A stretch of 64,000 bases of DNA. Source: JBNGOQ01 sp050589645. Lineage in GTDB: Bacteria; Bacteroidota; Bacteroidia; Flavobacteriales; Flavobacteriaceae. The stretch is from positions 558,001-622,000 of the forward strand of contig NZ_JBNGOQ010000002.1 in the NCBI RefSeq assembly GCF_050589645.1. The letters run 5' to 3'. Numbering within the stretch: position 1 is the stretch's first letter; each line of letters begins with the position of its first letter. This document shows, in pieces, positions 50,688 to 60,096 of this stretch. The notes below the pieces were generated by a model. The model was not told where the DNA came from, made no database searches, and saw nothing but the letters and a program-made list of their open reading frames with translations. The position numbers and the translations under genes are program-made.

Positions 50688-53198
50688 CTAGTCCACTTCA
50701 AATGCATAGTTTGTGCTCACCGGCCTGCCATCCCTGGTCATGCCCTCCAATTTAACCCAGAAGGTTCCCCTGCGGTCCCCGGTATAAAAACTGATCGGAC
50801 GTTGGTTCTTTCCATTGACGTACATATTGGGTTCCCAGTAGAGCGTGGTCCTTTGATCCGGTTTGCGATGCTCCGGCTTTGGTGTTCTGTAATTCGGAGT
50901 ATAAAACTCCCTGGCCTTGTAGAACCCTGCCATGCTGAAATTGGTAATGCCCGGATAGCGCTCCTGCTCAAATCTAAAACGCAGTCCGCGGTCCGTATAG
51001 ACCGCGATGACGCCATTTGCAGCCCGGACGCCGTAAATGGAAGCCTCGGCGCCCGTAAGCACATCAACAAACAGTACACCAAAGGTTTGCATTCCCTGAA
51101 TCACATCCTGCGGCACTTGAATGCCGTCTAAAAGGTACATGGGCTCTATGGACAGATTGATGCTATTGATACCTCCACGGATCTTTACGACTTGATTGGG
51201 GTAGCGCCCTTCCACCTCCACTCCAGGTATCATCCGCAATACGTCCATTACACTTGCCCTTTCCGCTCCCGGGAAGGAATCTATAAACATCCGGTTCCTT
51301 GCCTTTCCATGAAGGGTCAACGAATTTATCTCTTCGTTTATGATCTCGGCCCTTGTTTTTTTCTTCTCCTTCACCACCGCTTCATCGAGCTGTATGACAT
51401 CCGGATCATAGGTAAAATTGCCTGTAGTGCCGTTATCGGCCTGCTGCGTAGCCCGTGCATACGGAAGAGGGAATTTAGCCTTCCGGATACTTTTTGAAAC
51501 TATCTTGGGCAATACGGGATCTACAATAATGGCAATGTCCTTCTCCTTCCCCTTCTTTCGGGCAAAGGGATCAATAGCGTCCAAGACCACCTTAATACTG
51601 TCCTGAAAGCTGAAGGGGCCAAAACTGAATTTCCCCTGGGCATTGGTGTTCTTTTTTTCCTGATATACCCCTTCATCAAAAATACCAAGGGTGACCACGG
51701 CCGGCTTTACTTTATAGGAATTCTTAAAAGCTGTAGTCTTTCCACTTATCATTAGTCCCTTTTCTGGAGGAAAAAGCAGCTTTTTGCTCACCTTTTGTTG
51801 TACCAATTCCTTCCATACAAACCGTCGCCATCCATGGGTCAACATAAGGGCATTCAACAACTCCTTACGTTCGGCAGAAGGGGCTCTAAAAAAATAGCCA
51901 GGATCCTGAACTGTTGCGCCAAGATCGGAATCCAACAGCAACCAACTTTTTATGTTCGGTACGGCAGTTCCATTGACGATGGAATCGTTCCGTGACGACA
52001 CGCTGATGGAAAAATTGCCTGCCAAGGGCTTTTCATTGCTGTCCTTTAGCCTTAAGTTTAGGAAAACTCTATCGCGCTGTACATAGCTATCCTTATAGGA
52101 AAGCACGGAGAGTTTTGCATCGTTTTTGGGTTGATCAATAAAGACAAGCCGTTCACAAACGGGTTCTCCCAGCGCTGTGAACAAAGTAAAATGTGCCACG
52201 CCGTCATCCAGTCTATCGGTAAGGAGTTTTATGGTGTAGGTGTCTTTTTCTTCTGATTTGCCAATGTGTTTGAAGAAAAGATTACCCCGGAGGTGCCCCA
52301 GAAGCATGGTGCCCACAAGACCATTCACAGTGTTCGCTTTTATATCCAGCAGCAGATGGTCTCCCTTATTCTCTATGTGAAGCACATACCCTGAAGGCAT
52401 GATTTCCGGTAGTTCAAAAGTCTTCCCCCTCCCATTGATGTCTACAGTAGCATGGTAGGTTGTATTGGAATTGGGTATAAAACCAACGGTTCCCAGACCA
52501 AACTCCTTAGTGGTGAATTCCGCTACGGGTTTATTTTCTTGATCCCGTATATACCCCCTAATCGCAACCCCATTGCCCTGGGCGCCCGTAATTTTGACTC
52601 CCAGAGTGTTGGTCATACCGGCCACAAGATGGCCTCCCTCAGGGAAAAAGGAGACTGCAAGTTGTTCTATGGTCGTGCCGATTGTTGTATCCCTCGTGAC
52701 AGTTACACCAGATGCATCATAGGTTGCGGGAGGGCCAGGGCGTATGGGAATGGCAATCGGCAGTTGTTTTTGAAAAAAAACAGGGTCTTCATTGTTCAGC
52801 ATATACTTGGTATAGGCACGTAGCAGGTAGTTTCCTGCTGCTATCTGTTCCCCGAGTTCCATTTCCCCGCCGACGCCCAGCGAATCTGCATACACTATGC
52901 GTTGCTCTACGACACGGTCCAAGCTATCCAGTAACTCTACATAAATCACATTACTCTTATTGCTTGCCCTATGGGTAATGCCATCTACCAAGTAGGTACT
53001 GAACCAAATGGTTTCTCCTCTAGTATAAAAGTCCTTATCTGTATGCAGGTATACCTTTTCAGGACTTTCTTTAGTGGCATAGATGGTAAGCCTCCCCAAA
53101 ATTTGGTCGAACAGTCCACTTTGTTGCATAGGGATATGAAATCCAAGGAGCCCCATTAGGGAACCGAAGATCAAAAGCTTTTTAGTGGTGTTTTTCAT
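50688..53198 (-). CDS. MG2 macroglobulin-like protein with TonB plug domain and no barrel
   Basis: The 836-residue product has a weak signal at the N-terminus. KVYLHTDKDFYTRGETIWFS is an MG2 (alpha-2-macroglobulin) strand pair, followed by more beta domains. Residues about 650-750 form a TonB plug (VLRMIPGVEVEGR, VVKIRGGINSINL, IEPMYLLDGIQVP, ASIYGVRAANGVIAVYT). The protein ends about 80 residues later, so the beta-barrel of a receptor is missing. Proteins like this are common in Bacteroidota; they may bind proteins in the envelope and interact with TonB systems. Function unproven. Confidence 0.87.
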   Translation of the reverse strand: MKNTTKKLLIFGSLMGLLGFHIPMQQSGLFDQILGRLTIYATKESPEKVYLHTDKDFYTRGETIWFSTYLVDGITHRASNKSNVIYVELLDSLDRVVEQRIVYADSLGVGGEMELGEQIAAGNYLLRAYTKYMLNNEDPVFFQKQLPIAIPIRPGPPATYDASGVTVTRDTTIGTTIEQLAVSFFPEGGHLVAGMTNTLGVKITGAQGNGVAIRGYIRDQENKPVAEFTTKEFGLGTVGFIPNSNTTYHATVDINGRGKTFELPEIMPSGYVLHIENKGDHLLLDIKANTVNGLVGTMLLGHLRGNLFFKHIGKSEEKDTYTIKLLTDRLDDGVAHFTLFTALGEPVCERLVFIDQPKNDAKLSVLSYKDSYVQRDRVFLNLRLKDSNEKPLAGNFSISVSSRNDSIVNGTAVPNIKSWLLLDSDLGATVQDPGYFFRAPSAERKELLNALMLTHGWRRFVWKELVQQKVSKKLLFPPEKGLMISGKTTAFKNSYKVKPAVVTLGIFDEGVYQEKKNTNAQGKFSFGPFSFQDSIKVVLDAIDPFARKKGKEKDIAIIVDPVLPKIVSKSIRKAKFPLPYARATQQADNGTTGNFTYDPDVIQLDEAVVKEKKKTRAEIINEEINSLTLHGKARNRMFIDSFPGAERASVMDVLRMIPGVEVEGRYPNQVVKIRGGINSINLSIEPMYLLDGIQVPQDVIQGMQTFGVLFVDVLTGAEASIYGVRAANGVIAVYTDRGLRFRFEQERYPGITNFSMAGFYKAREFYTPNYRTPKPEHRKPDQRTTLYWEPNMYVNGKNQRPISFYTGDRRGTFWVKLEGMTRDGRPVSTNYAFEVD

Positions 53199-53361
53199 TG
53201 AGCAGCATAGGTTGCTCTATAAATTTATGGGGAATTTCGGAATTTGCAATACACAAGGGAAAGATAATGGGGCGAAAACTGTTTTAAGCCTCCCGGAAAA
53301 GGTCTTTTGAATCGATTTCTGAAAAATAAGGAATACGGCCCTTGCCGGTGGTTCCAATAAT

Positions 53362-53389
53362 AAAGCCCCGATCGTAAGACCAGGGCTTT
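53362..53389 (-). terminator. Intrinsic terminator behind the MORN gene
   Basis: AAAGCCC (53362-53368) pairs with GGGCTTT (53383-53389); the minus-strand transcript then runs into TTATTATT. It lies 80 bases after the MORN gene stop. Confidence 0.55.
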
Positions 53390-53468
53390 TGTTACAAGGG
53401 AGCTTAATCCATTCATAAGCTGTTAGGTATTGGGTCCCCATATCAAAACCCAAATACCTGGCAGGCGG

Positions 53469-53924
53469 TCATTTCTTTTTCACAAGCACATCTTCTTCCC
53501 AAACACCTTTTACTATGGTTCCATCGGTCTCCCATAAGGTACCCTTACCATTTCGTTTGTTGTTTTTCCACTTGCCACTAAATTTTGCCCCATTTTTCCA
53601 GTGCATGGTGCCTTTTCCGCTCCTTTCATTGTTTTTGAAAGCCCCTTCGTAATAATCGCCATTGTCCCAGGTGTACGTGCCTTTTCCCGATATGACGTTT
53701 CTAGAAAGGTCTCCGGAATAGGTGTGGGTATCGAACCAACGAATGTTGCCCTTTACCAAACCACCATTGGTTATTTCCACATCGTAGTTGGAACCTTCCG
53801 AAACAAATTTGTACCAGCCGTTGGCCAAAGCTTCAATTCCGGGCACCGAAATCGTGTTCAAATCCTGGGCATGAAGACCTAAAACGCCAAGGGTCAGACA
53901 GGCGAATAAAATACTTCTTCTCAT
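53469..53924 (-). CDS. Secreted MORN-repeat protein
   Basis: The Met at 53924 (MRRSILFACLTLGVLGLHAQ) gives a signal peptide. Four to five MORN repeats follow from about residue 60: HTYSGDLSRNVISGKG, YYEGAFKNNERSGKGT, FSGKWKNNKRNGKGTL and a last GVWEED unit. MORN repeats form extended beta hairpins used for binding. Its role here is unknown. A terminator lies downstream. Confidence 0.85.
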   Translation of the reverse strand: MRRSILFACLTLGVLGLHAQDLNTISVPGIEALANGWYKFVSEGSNYDVEITNGGLVKGNIRWFDTHTYSGDLSRNVISGKGTYTWDNGDYYEGAFKNNERSGKGTMHWKNGAKFSGKWKNNKRNGKGTLWETDGTIVKGVWEEDVLVKKK

Positions 53925-54065
53925 TATTTTTTTAAAAGTAGTCGGTCCAAACGCCAATGCTTACAATAGGGTATTGCATTTTAATGGTTGGTGTATAAAA
54001 AAAGACTGTCCGAACAGCATCTACGCACTTCTCGGATAGCCTCTTTATTCCAAACGGACCTATCA

Positions 54066-54668
54066 TTATTCCCCTTCTTCCAACTCCCGGATAATATCCT
54101 CCGCGGAATGGGTAATATGCTGGTAACATGTATATCCCCAACGTGCAAATAGAAAGAGGAAAATCAACATAAGGGGTATGTACCACGACCAAATTTGACC
54201 TTCCAAAAGCATATCCTTGTTTCGGAATACCTTCCCAAAGACCGGCAGGCTCACCAAGGTTAGCACAAAACCCAAATAAATGCCGATACGTTGCATGAGC
54301 AGCAGTTGGTTTTTTGCCTTGGTATATCTCAAAAGGGTTTCTGTGTAATTGCTGTTCGTAATGTTGATGCGTTTTATCTGGCTCAATGACCTCAGCACCA
54401 ATACTGGCATGATCAAAAGGATGAGCAAGGTGAAAATACCGCTTAGTATCAGGTACCAGTTATCCAGTCGATTAAAGTGGAGAAGGATGTAGATGGCCAT
54501 GGCAAAACATACCACCGCTCCGATACTTTCATAGGTTGAAACCTTACCGAACTTATTGGAGTACCGCTGTTGCGTCATTTTTAGAATGATTTCGTTTGTC
54601 AATTTTTTTTGTTTGTCCAGTTCCGTGGTCATTTGAGACCACACTGCTTGCATTTCTTCTAGCTCCAT
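54066..54668 (-). CDS. Membrane protein paired with the ECF sigma factor, putative anti-sigma
   Basis: The 200-residue product starts with a helical cytosolic part (ELEEMQAVWSQMTTELDKQK), then four hydrophobic helices (including GAVVCFAMAIYILLHF and WYIPLMLIFLFLFARWG) and a short acidic tail. It starts three bases after the sigma factor stop, so it is translated from the same mRNA. Position and topology suggest a membrane-bound anti-sigma factor, although no zinc or RskA-type motif is present. The family is frequently found next to ECF sigma genes in Bacteroidota. Confidence 0.78.
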   Translation of the reverse strand: MELEEMQAVWSQMTTELDKQKKLTNEIILKMTQQRYSNKFGKVSTYESIGAVVCFAMAIYILLHFNRLDNWYLILSGIFTLLILLIMPVLVLRSLSQIKRINITNSNYTETLLRYTKAKNQLLLMQRIGIYLGFVLTLVSLPVFGKVFRNKDMLLEGQIWSWYIPLMLIFLFLFARWGYTCYQHITHSAEDIIRELEEGE

Positions 54669-54671
54669 AGT

Positions 54672-55160
54672 TTAATTTTTTACCAGTTGTTCTTTTAATT
54701 TTTGTTTTATGCGGGAAATCCGCGTACCTACATTACTTGGGGAAAGCCCTGTAATTTCCGCTATCTCCTCGTATTTTTTTCCTTCCAACAACAAGAGCAT
54801 AATTCCCTTTTCCAGTAAATTCAATTGTTTTATATGGCTGTAAACCAGTTTTAAGCGCTCTTCAAATTCATAATCATAACATTCGGTTTCCTGTAATACT
54901 ACACGGTCTATGGACACGGAATGTCCGCCACGCTTACTTTTCTTTAATCGTGTCAATGCGGTGTTCAGCGCTATGCGGTACATCCAGGTACTTACCTTGG
55001 ATTCCTTACGAAACCCTGGAAAGGCCTTCCAAAGTTGATATACAATATCCTGGTACAGGTCTTGCTGGTCCGTTTTATTGTCCGTATAAATCGTGGTAAT
55101 CTTAAAAATAACGCCTTCGTTCTGCTTTATGACGCGAACAAATTCCTCTTCCTTCCCCAT
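54672..55160 (-). CDS. ECF-type RNA polymerase sigma factor
   Basis: The ATG at 55160 (MGKEEEFVRVIKQNEGVIFK) is chosen; the longer frame adds 29 unlikely residues. Region 2 is visible as DLYQDIVYQLWKAFPGF then STWMYRIALNTAL, and region 4 as LEGKKYEEIAEITGLSPSNV followed by ISRIKQKLK. The 162-residue length is normal. It should direct RNA polymerase to a small regulon under control of the membrane protein encoded three bases downstream. The signal is unknown. Confidence 0.9.
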   Translation of the reverse strand: MGKEEEFVRVIKQNEGVIFKITTIYTDNKTDQQDLYQDIVYQLWKAFPGFRKESKVSTWMYRIALNTALTRLKKSKRGGHSVSIDRVVLQETECYDYEFEERLKLVYSHIKQLNLLEKGIMLLLLEGKKYEEIAEITGLSPSNVGTRISRIKQKLKEQLVKN

Positions 55161-55495
55161 ATTTTGGTTTTGGTTCGCCCTATTAGTGTACACACTTAAA
55201 AAAAAATCACACTGTTTTCGTAAAAAGAGCGAGGAACTAAAGTACAATGGTAAATCTAAGAAGTCAACAAGGGCACACCAGGCTGGAGAACAACATTTTG
55301 GAGTGCTTTGCGTTTTGTAAGTACCTTAAACCTGTACCCATGCAATATTTATCAAAGGAAATCGCCCAATTGGCCAAAAAGAATCCAGATCGCTCTTTGA
55401 TTGCGCCACAAAACTCCTGTGGCATATTCCAGGACTATGGACCCCATGACCCGGACAGCTCCGAAAAAAAGTAGATGCCCGGGGAATTAAACCCA
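55161..55495. other. Intergenic region before the sigma factor, no firm gene
   Basis: Contains the sigma gene promoter on the minus strand, not resolved. A 44-codon open frame on the plus strand (55340-55474, starting MQYLSKEIAQLAKKNPDRSL) has no recognisable homologues and is only a weak candidate gene. Confidence 0.3.
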
Positions 55496-55975
55496 TCAAC
55501 GTATTTTCCCATCATGGAAGGCAGCGCGTTTCCATGACTTGCCATCCTTGACCCATACATTGGTCGTACGGTATTCATTTTCTCGATAGGCTCCCATATT
55601 GGTGCTTTGCACGCTTATTTTTGAGGTCACCACGCCGACCTCACCGAAGAGCGTTAGCTGTACATCCAACATTTCGTACTGATGAATGGTAAGCGTACCA
55701 TTTTTGATTTCCGATTCCCTTTTCTCCAAATATGCCAACCAATCCGTTTTTCCGATAGGCTTGCCATTTCCGTTCGTGTGCTGGTAGTTTTCCGTTACCA
55801 TACTTTCCAATGCCATCAGATTACTTTCCTTAAATGCGGTGTTAAATTGGTCCACACGCTCCAAAAGCGCTCTTTCGGCTTCCAGGGTATTTTCCTTTTT
55901 GCAGGCGCCGGTAGAGGCAAACCATAGGAGTGACAAAAGAATACCAATAGGTTTCAAATAGGTGTGTTTGTTCAT
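55496..55975 (-). CDS. NTF2-like (DUF4440) lipoprotein
   Basis: A signal with a Cys in STGACKKEN predicts a lipoprotein of 159 residues. LLERVDQFNTAFKESNLMAL and NYQHTNGNGKPIGKTDWLAY, ending NVWVKDGKSWKRAAFHDGKI, match DUF4440/SnoaL-like domains. The ligand or activity is unknown. It follows the emfourin gene on the same strand after 11 bases, so the three genes M4 protease, emfourin and this one may be one operon. Confidence 0.82.
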   Translation of the reverse strand: MNKHTYLKPIGILLSLLWFASTGACKKENTLEAERALLERVDQFNTAFKESNLMALESMVTENYQHTNGNGKPIGKTDWLAYLEKRESEIKNGTLTIHQYEMLDVQLTLFGEVGVVTSKISVQSTNMGAYRENEYRTTNVWVKDGKSWKRAAFHDGKIR

Positions 55976-55986
55976 AGGTTCCAGTT

Positions 55987-56253
55987 TTAGGCTCCTTGTT
56001 TCAGTTGAGTTACAAAGTTTCTTATGGCATTAGGTAAATCAGGCTCATTGAATCGCTTATCATAAATGCGATTACCGTGCTCTAGCCGTATGTGATAGCT
56101 AAATGCATCGCGAAGCGCTTCGTTTGGCGCGGGTAGCACTGCTTCCATTGCGGTAAAAAGGACATCCATTTCTTGTGATGTAAGGATTACCTCTCCCTCA
56201 TACCGCTTAGGAATGGCCGCAAAGCCCCCTTCTATGAGAATCTTATATTTCAT
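55987..56253 (-). CDS. Emfourin, protealysin-type protease inhibitor
   Basis: The 88-residue product begins MKYKILIEGGFAAIPKRYEG and contains SYHIRLEHGNRIYDKRFNEP, fitting emfourin, the cytosolic inhibitor of protealysin-like M4 proteases. Its start overlaps the protease stop by four bases (ATGA), so production is coupled. It protects the cell from the leaderless protease made beside it. Confidence 0.87.
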   Translation of the reverse strand: MKYKILIEGGFAAIPKRYEGEVILTSQEMDVLFTAMEAVLPAPNEALRDAFSYHIRLEHGNRIYDKRFNEPDLPNAIRNFVTQLKQGA

Positions 56254-57266
56254 ACGGCTACTTGGACCAGGCCAACAGCCGCAAAACTCTTTTCAATGGC
56301 TTGTGTGGCACCGTCGCATACCTTACCTTCATCGGTGAGCTGCCCGGTCGTTTTTAGGATTACTTCCAACATATCATCAAAATCGGCTGTGCGCCAAAGG
56401 GCCTTTAGGGTCTCGAACCATATAAGGGCACACTCGTCCAATCCTATTTCCAGACAACTCAGGTAAAAGGCCTTATTGGGTATTCCGGAATTGATGTGTA
56501 CTCCTTGATTATCGGCCATGCCCGAATAATAGTTGTCCATATGATCGGGTTGCTGGTCAAAATCGTTGGCCGTACCCGGGGCTTTCATAGACCGGATGGC
56601 CACGCCGGGAAAGGCATCGGTAACCACGGTATCACCAATGAGCCAATCGGCCTCGGAAATATCCTGCTTTAAAAATTTCTGTTTGATCACGGTACCAAAA
56701 ACATCCGAGAAATGTTCGTTCAGTGCTCCAGATTGACTAAAATATTCCAAATTGGCCAAGAACTGGGTAATCCCGTGAGCCAACTCATGGGCCACTACGT
56801 CTATGGCGCTCGCAAAGTTGGTAAATTCCACACCATCCCCATCGCCATAGGTCATTTCATCCCCATCCCAAAATGCATTATTGTATTCCATACCATAGTG
56901 GACATTGGACACGATATCCAAGCCGGCGTTATCCACGGAGTCCCAATCAAAAGTATCTTTAAAAAAGTCCCTTACAAAACCTGAGGTATCGTAGGCCTTA
57001 TTAACGGTCACATCGCCTGTTTCCGTTTCACCTTCCTTTCTAACCAAGGCCACACGTTGTTGATATTGGTTCTGACTATCATAGATCAGCCGATCGGCGT
57101 TACCTTGTAGCGCTTCCCTTTGCAGGAGATTGTTCAGGATGGATTTCCTTTTTTCCATGAACCGATAGGTATCGTTCAAGGTTTTTTTGCAACTACTACT
57201 ACCGCGTTTTGCCAATGCCTCCAGGATATGAGGAGGAACAATATGGCATTGATGATTATTGCACAT
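56250..57266 (-). CDS. Protealysin-like M4 metalloprotease
   Basis: Leaderless M4 protease of 338 residues. The N-terminal HIVPPHILEALAKRG matches the short protealysin propeptide. H160-E-L-A-H164 and E184 in GALNEHFSD bind zinc; NQGVHINSGIPNKAFYL carries the transition-state His. No signal peptide is seen, as expected for protealysin/grimelysin, which act in the cytosol or leave by unusual routes. The inhibitor emfourin is encoded next with a four-base overlap. Relatives have been linked to actin cleavage and bacterial invasion. Confidence 0.92.
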   Translation of the reverse strand: MCNNHQCHIVPPHILEALAKRGSSSCKKTLNDTYRFMEKRKSILNNLLQREALQGNADRLIYDSQNQYQQRVALVRKEGETETGDVTVNKAYDTSGFVRDFFKDTFDWDSVDNAGLDIVSNVHYGMEYNNAFWDGDEMTYGDGDGVEFTNFASAIDVVAHELAHGITQFLANLEYFSQSGALNEHFSDVFGTVIKQKFLKQDISEADWLIGDTVVTDAFPGVAIRSMKAPGTANDFDQQPDHMDNYYSGMADNQGVHINSGIPNKAFYLSCLEIGLDECALIWFETLKALWRTADFDDMLEVILKTTGQLTDEGKVCDGATQAIEKSFAAVGLVQVAV

Positions 57267-57377
57267 GATTATAAGATTTTAGGGTTACTTCCTACAAGTA
57301 CGTGCCTTTTGTCTGTACTGACAAATTATAAAAGTTAAGATCTTTTTAAATGTGGGTGTCCCGCTTTGTGTTAAGAA

Positions 57378-58469
57378 CTAGTTCAAAAACAAACGCTGGT
57401 CCAGACCAGGGATAAGCTTTAAAGCGTTCTTGTAATACACCTTTTTGAGGACTTCCTCTGGTAGATCAAGGCCGTACATGGCCCAAAAGGCGTGATATTT
57501 CTTATAGTAGGGAAAGTACTCGTCCCCAGTTTCCAAAACCCTGAAATAGGTTGGGAACTCATCGGGTTGCCAACTGTCCTTGCCAAAGAGTATCCGGTCC
57601 TGGTACTTTATAAAAAACTGTTTGGCTGCGCGCGGCTGTCTGCCCAGTTCCGCAATGACCGCTCCTATGCCCACGGACATGTTGGGCATCTCGTCCATGA
57701 GTTCGCCCAACTTCCCTAAATTATTGGCATACCATCCCATATGTGCATTGATAAATTTGGTTTTGGGATGTTTTTTGAACATATTGTGCTGTTCCTCAAT
57801 AATCTGCTCCCAGGGAGCTGGGTCGGTAGCCGAACGTTTTCTCCTGGGGCGCGTTTTCAATTCCAACCAACGTTCGTTTTTACTGTCAACAGGGTCCCAG
57901 AAAGGTTTTGGGTCGGCAGAATGGATAAGCACTGGAATACCCAGTTCCCCGCATTTGGCCCAAACGGGGTCTAAACGCGGGTCATCTATGGCCAGACGCT
58001 TGCCATTGGTATCGGTATTCCTAAGCCCAAGGCTTTTATACACTTTTAGGCCCTTTGCACCCGCTTTTACATCGGCTTCAAGCTGGGCTGCTGCCCTTTG
58101 CCCCCAGCCTTCCTTTCCCACGCCCCTAAAATCAACATTGGCAAAAATGGCAAACCTGTTCGGGTAGTTTTTGTTGACGTTTTCCAACATCTTCCTCAGA
58201 TCCTCGCCAGAGCCCCCACTTAGATTTACCATAAGGCCCATATTCAATCGGTCCATGTCCGAGATAAGTTCGGACAGATCCTGAGTGGCCATTCGGAACT
58301 GATGGCTGTGCACATCAATAAACGGAAATTTAGCTCGTTTTACTTCATTTTTGGAAACCACCAGGGTAGCCGTGGGGTTGTATTCCTCAAAACCCATTTC
58401 TTGCGCCTTTACAGCATGGGATGCAATAAAAAAGAATAGAAAAATAAGTTTTAAATTCTTGAAATACAT
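57378..58469 (-). CDS. Exported amidohydrolase (amidohydrolase_2 type)
   Basis: The signal peptide is YFKNLKLIFLFFFIASHAVK. FIDVHSHQFRM gives the H-x-H metal ligands of the TIM-barrel amidohydrolases, GIPVLIHSADP the next His, FINAHMGW another, and DRILFGKDSW the final Asp. A four-ligand decarboxylase/hydrolase of the ACMSD-like branch is likely. Being exported, it would act on an external substrate, not known. It starts 25 bases after the last cofactor gene and may be the end of that operon. Confidence 0.87.
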   Translation of the reverse strand: MYFKNLKLIFLFFFIASHAVKAQEMGFEEYNPTATLVVSKNEVKRAKFPFIDVHSHQFRMATQDLSELISDMDRLNMGLMVNLSGGSGEDLRKMLENVNKNYPNRFAIFANVDFRGVGKEGWGQRAAAQLEADVKAGAKGLKVYKSLGLRNTDTNGKRLAIDDPRLDPVWAKCGELGIPVLIHSADPKPFWDPVDSKNERWLELKTRPRRKRSATDPAPWEQIIEEQHNMFKKHPKTKFINAHMGWYANNLGKLGELMDEMPNMSVGIGAVIAELGRQPRAAKQFFIKYQDRILFGKDSWQPDEFPTYFRVLETGDEYFPYYKKYHAFWAMYGLDLPEEVLKKVYYKNALKLIPGLDQRLFLN

Positions 58470-58494
58470 AGTTTTATATAAAAAACATTAATAA

Positions 58495-59085
58495 TTACTT
58501 TAAATTTTTATAATCTTCTGGGGTATCCACATCCGCCGTTTTCCCGACACCATTAAGTACAATAACGTCCTCACGGTGACGTAGTAATACCTCACGTGCA
58601 CCATAATCCTCCTTTAGTAGCGCGAGCTCCTGAAAAAAAGTTTTGGAAAACAGGGCCGGAACCCCTCTTCTTCCCCCATAGTCCGTGGCCACAATGCCAT
58701 TGGCTGTAAAGGTATCGATCAGGGTGTTCAGGTAAGCGGTATCTACCAGGGGTTGATCACATAACATGACCAACACACCGTCCCAATCTTTTTTATGGGA
58801 CGTCAGATAGGCGACCCCACAGGCGATTGATGTACCCATCCCCGATGCCCATTGTTCATTTTCTACGAGGGTTGTACCGTTCTGTCCAAACTGTGATCGA
58901 AGCTTGGAGGCCTGCGCTCCGAGGACAATGAACACATCATCTGCCTTGGAGGCCTTGGCCTGGGAAATGGCATGTCCTAACAGGGTGGTATCTTTCCATG
59001 GCAGCAATTGTTTTAAGGCTCCGCCCATTCTTGTGGATGCTCCTGCCGCAAGCACAAGCACGGCTATTTGTGGTTTTTCTCCCAT
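58495..59085 (-). CDS. mocA: Molybdenum cofactor cytidylyltransferase (MocA-like)
   Basis: A nucleotidyltransferase of 196 residues with LVLAAGASTRMGGALKQLLP at the N-terminus and MLCDQPLVDTAYL as the metal-binding stretch. In MocA/CoxI-type enzymes this joins CMP to molybdopterin for xanthine dehydrogenase-class enzymes. The neighbouring xdhC gene supports that choice over a sugar nucleotidyltransferase. Its start shares one base with the xdhC stop (TAATG), so the two are translationally coupled. Confidence 0.85.
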   Translation of the reverse strand: MGEKPQIAVLVLAAGASTRMGGALKQLLPWKDTTLLGHAISQAKASKADDVFIVLGAQASKLRSQFGQNGTTLVENEQWASGMGTSIACGVAYLTSHKKDWDGVLVMLCDQPLVDTAYLNTLIDTFTANGIVATDYGGRRGVPALFSKTFFQELALLKEDYGAREVLLRHREDVIVLNGVGKTADVDTPEDYKNLK

Positions 59086-60095
59086 TAGCTATGTATTCCG
59101 GCTTCTTTATCCTTTAAGGGTATTGGCTTCTTTTGTCGTGCCACACTTAAGATTTCGGCAATTATTGCAACGGCAATCTCCTGTGGTGTTTCTGCGCCTA
59201 TATCCAATCCTGCCGGGCCATGGATGTCTTCAAAAAAAGCTTCCGTTACCTCCGGACAGCGTTCCAAAAACTCATTAAAAAGCTTCTCCCTGCGCTTAAA
59301 GGGACCTAGCATACCCAGATAGAGCGGGTGTGTATCCCTTAATGCCAAGAGATACTTAAGGTCTTTAACGTAGCTGTGCGACATAAGCATTACCGCGGTC
59401 TGGCTGTCTACCAGTTTCATATCCAGGGTTTCTGCTTCCTGGCTAAGCAATTGCTGTGCCCCAGGAAAATCCGTACTCTTTTTTTCTTCCGCAGGAGTGG
59501 TCACTACGGTAACCTCCCAACCGGTCATGCTGGCGTATGAGCATAGTTGAACGGTATCGTGTTCCGATCCGAAAATAAGCAATTGCAAACAGGGTGCCAT
59601 CTCCTGCTCAAAGACTTGGAGTTTGCTCCCGGTCTTGTACTCCGGCCGTAGGGAAAGGATTGCTTCCTTAAAGTGGACCAGGGTACCATAGTCCCTATGG
59701 GCATTGTCCTTTAGCTCAAAATGGGAACACATGCTAAAATTTCCCCTCAGCTTTATCGCTTTATCAAAATGAGCCATGAATTCCGAATTCGGGGCAAAGG
59801 GTTCTATTAGGATATACAGCAAACCTTCACAGCCCAGCCGATAACGTCCATCATAGGTCATTACTTTAGGGATGTTGGTCCTAAAAACGGTTTCTGCCTG
59901 GCGCAATACCTCCTTTTCCACACAACCTCCGCTCACGGCTCCTATCATTGTGCCGTCTCCCCGTATGAGCATACGTACCCCGGGCCTGCGATAGGAAGAA
60001 CCGTCCAGGGCCACGACAGTGGCAAGTACCGTCTTTAGTTTTTGCTCCCTCGCTCTGAGATATGCCTGAACAATTTTCTTGAGTTCGTGGGTCAT
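59085..60095 (-). CDS. xdhC: XdhC/CoxI family molybdenum-enzyme maturation factor
   Basis: The XdhC_CoxI domain lies near the N-terminus (ATVVALDGSSYRRPGVRMLI, GAVSGGCVEKEV). The C-terminal Rossmann domain starts LQLLIFGSEHDTVQLCSYAS. XdhC binds the finished cofactor, helps its sulfuration and inserts it into xanthine dehydrogenase-type enzymes. Its stop overlaps the mocA-like start, and its start is one base from the moeA stop. 336 residues is normal. Confidence 0.92.
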   Translation of the reverse strand: MTHELKKIVQAYLRAREQKLKTVLATVVALDGSSYRRPGVRMLIRGDGTMIGAVSGGCVEKEVLRQAETVFRTNIPKVMTYDGRYRLGCEGLLYILIEPFAPNSEFMAHFDKAIKLRGNFSMCSHFELKDNAHRDYGTLVHFKEAILSLRPEYKTGSKLQVFEQEMAPCLQLLIFGSEHDTVQLCSYASMTGWEVTVVTTPAEEKKSTDFPGAQQLLSQEAETLDMKLVDSQTAVMLMSHSYVKDLKYLLALRDTHPLYLGMLGPFKRREKLFNEFLERCPEVTEAFFEDIHGPAGLDIGAETPQEIAVAIIAEILSVARQKKPIPLKDKEAGIHS

Positions 60096-60096
60096 A

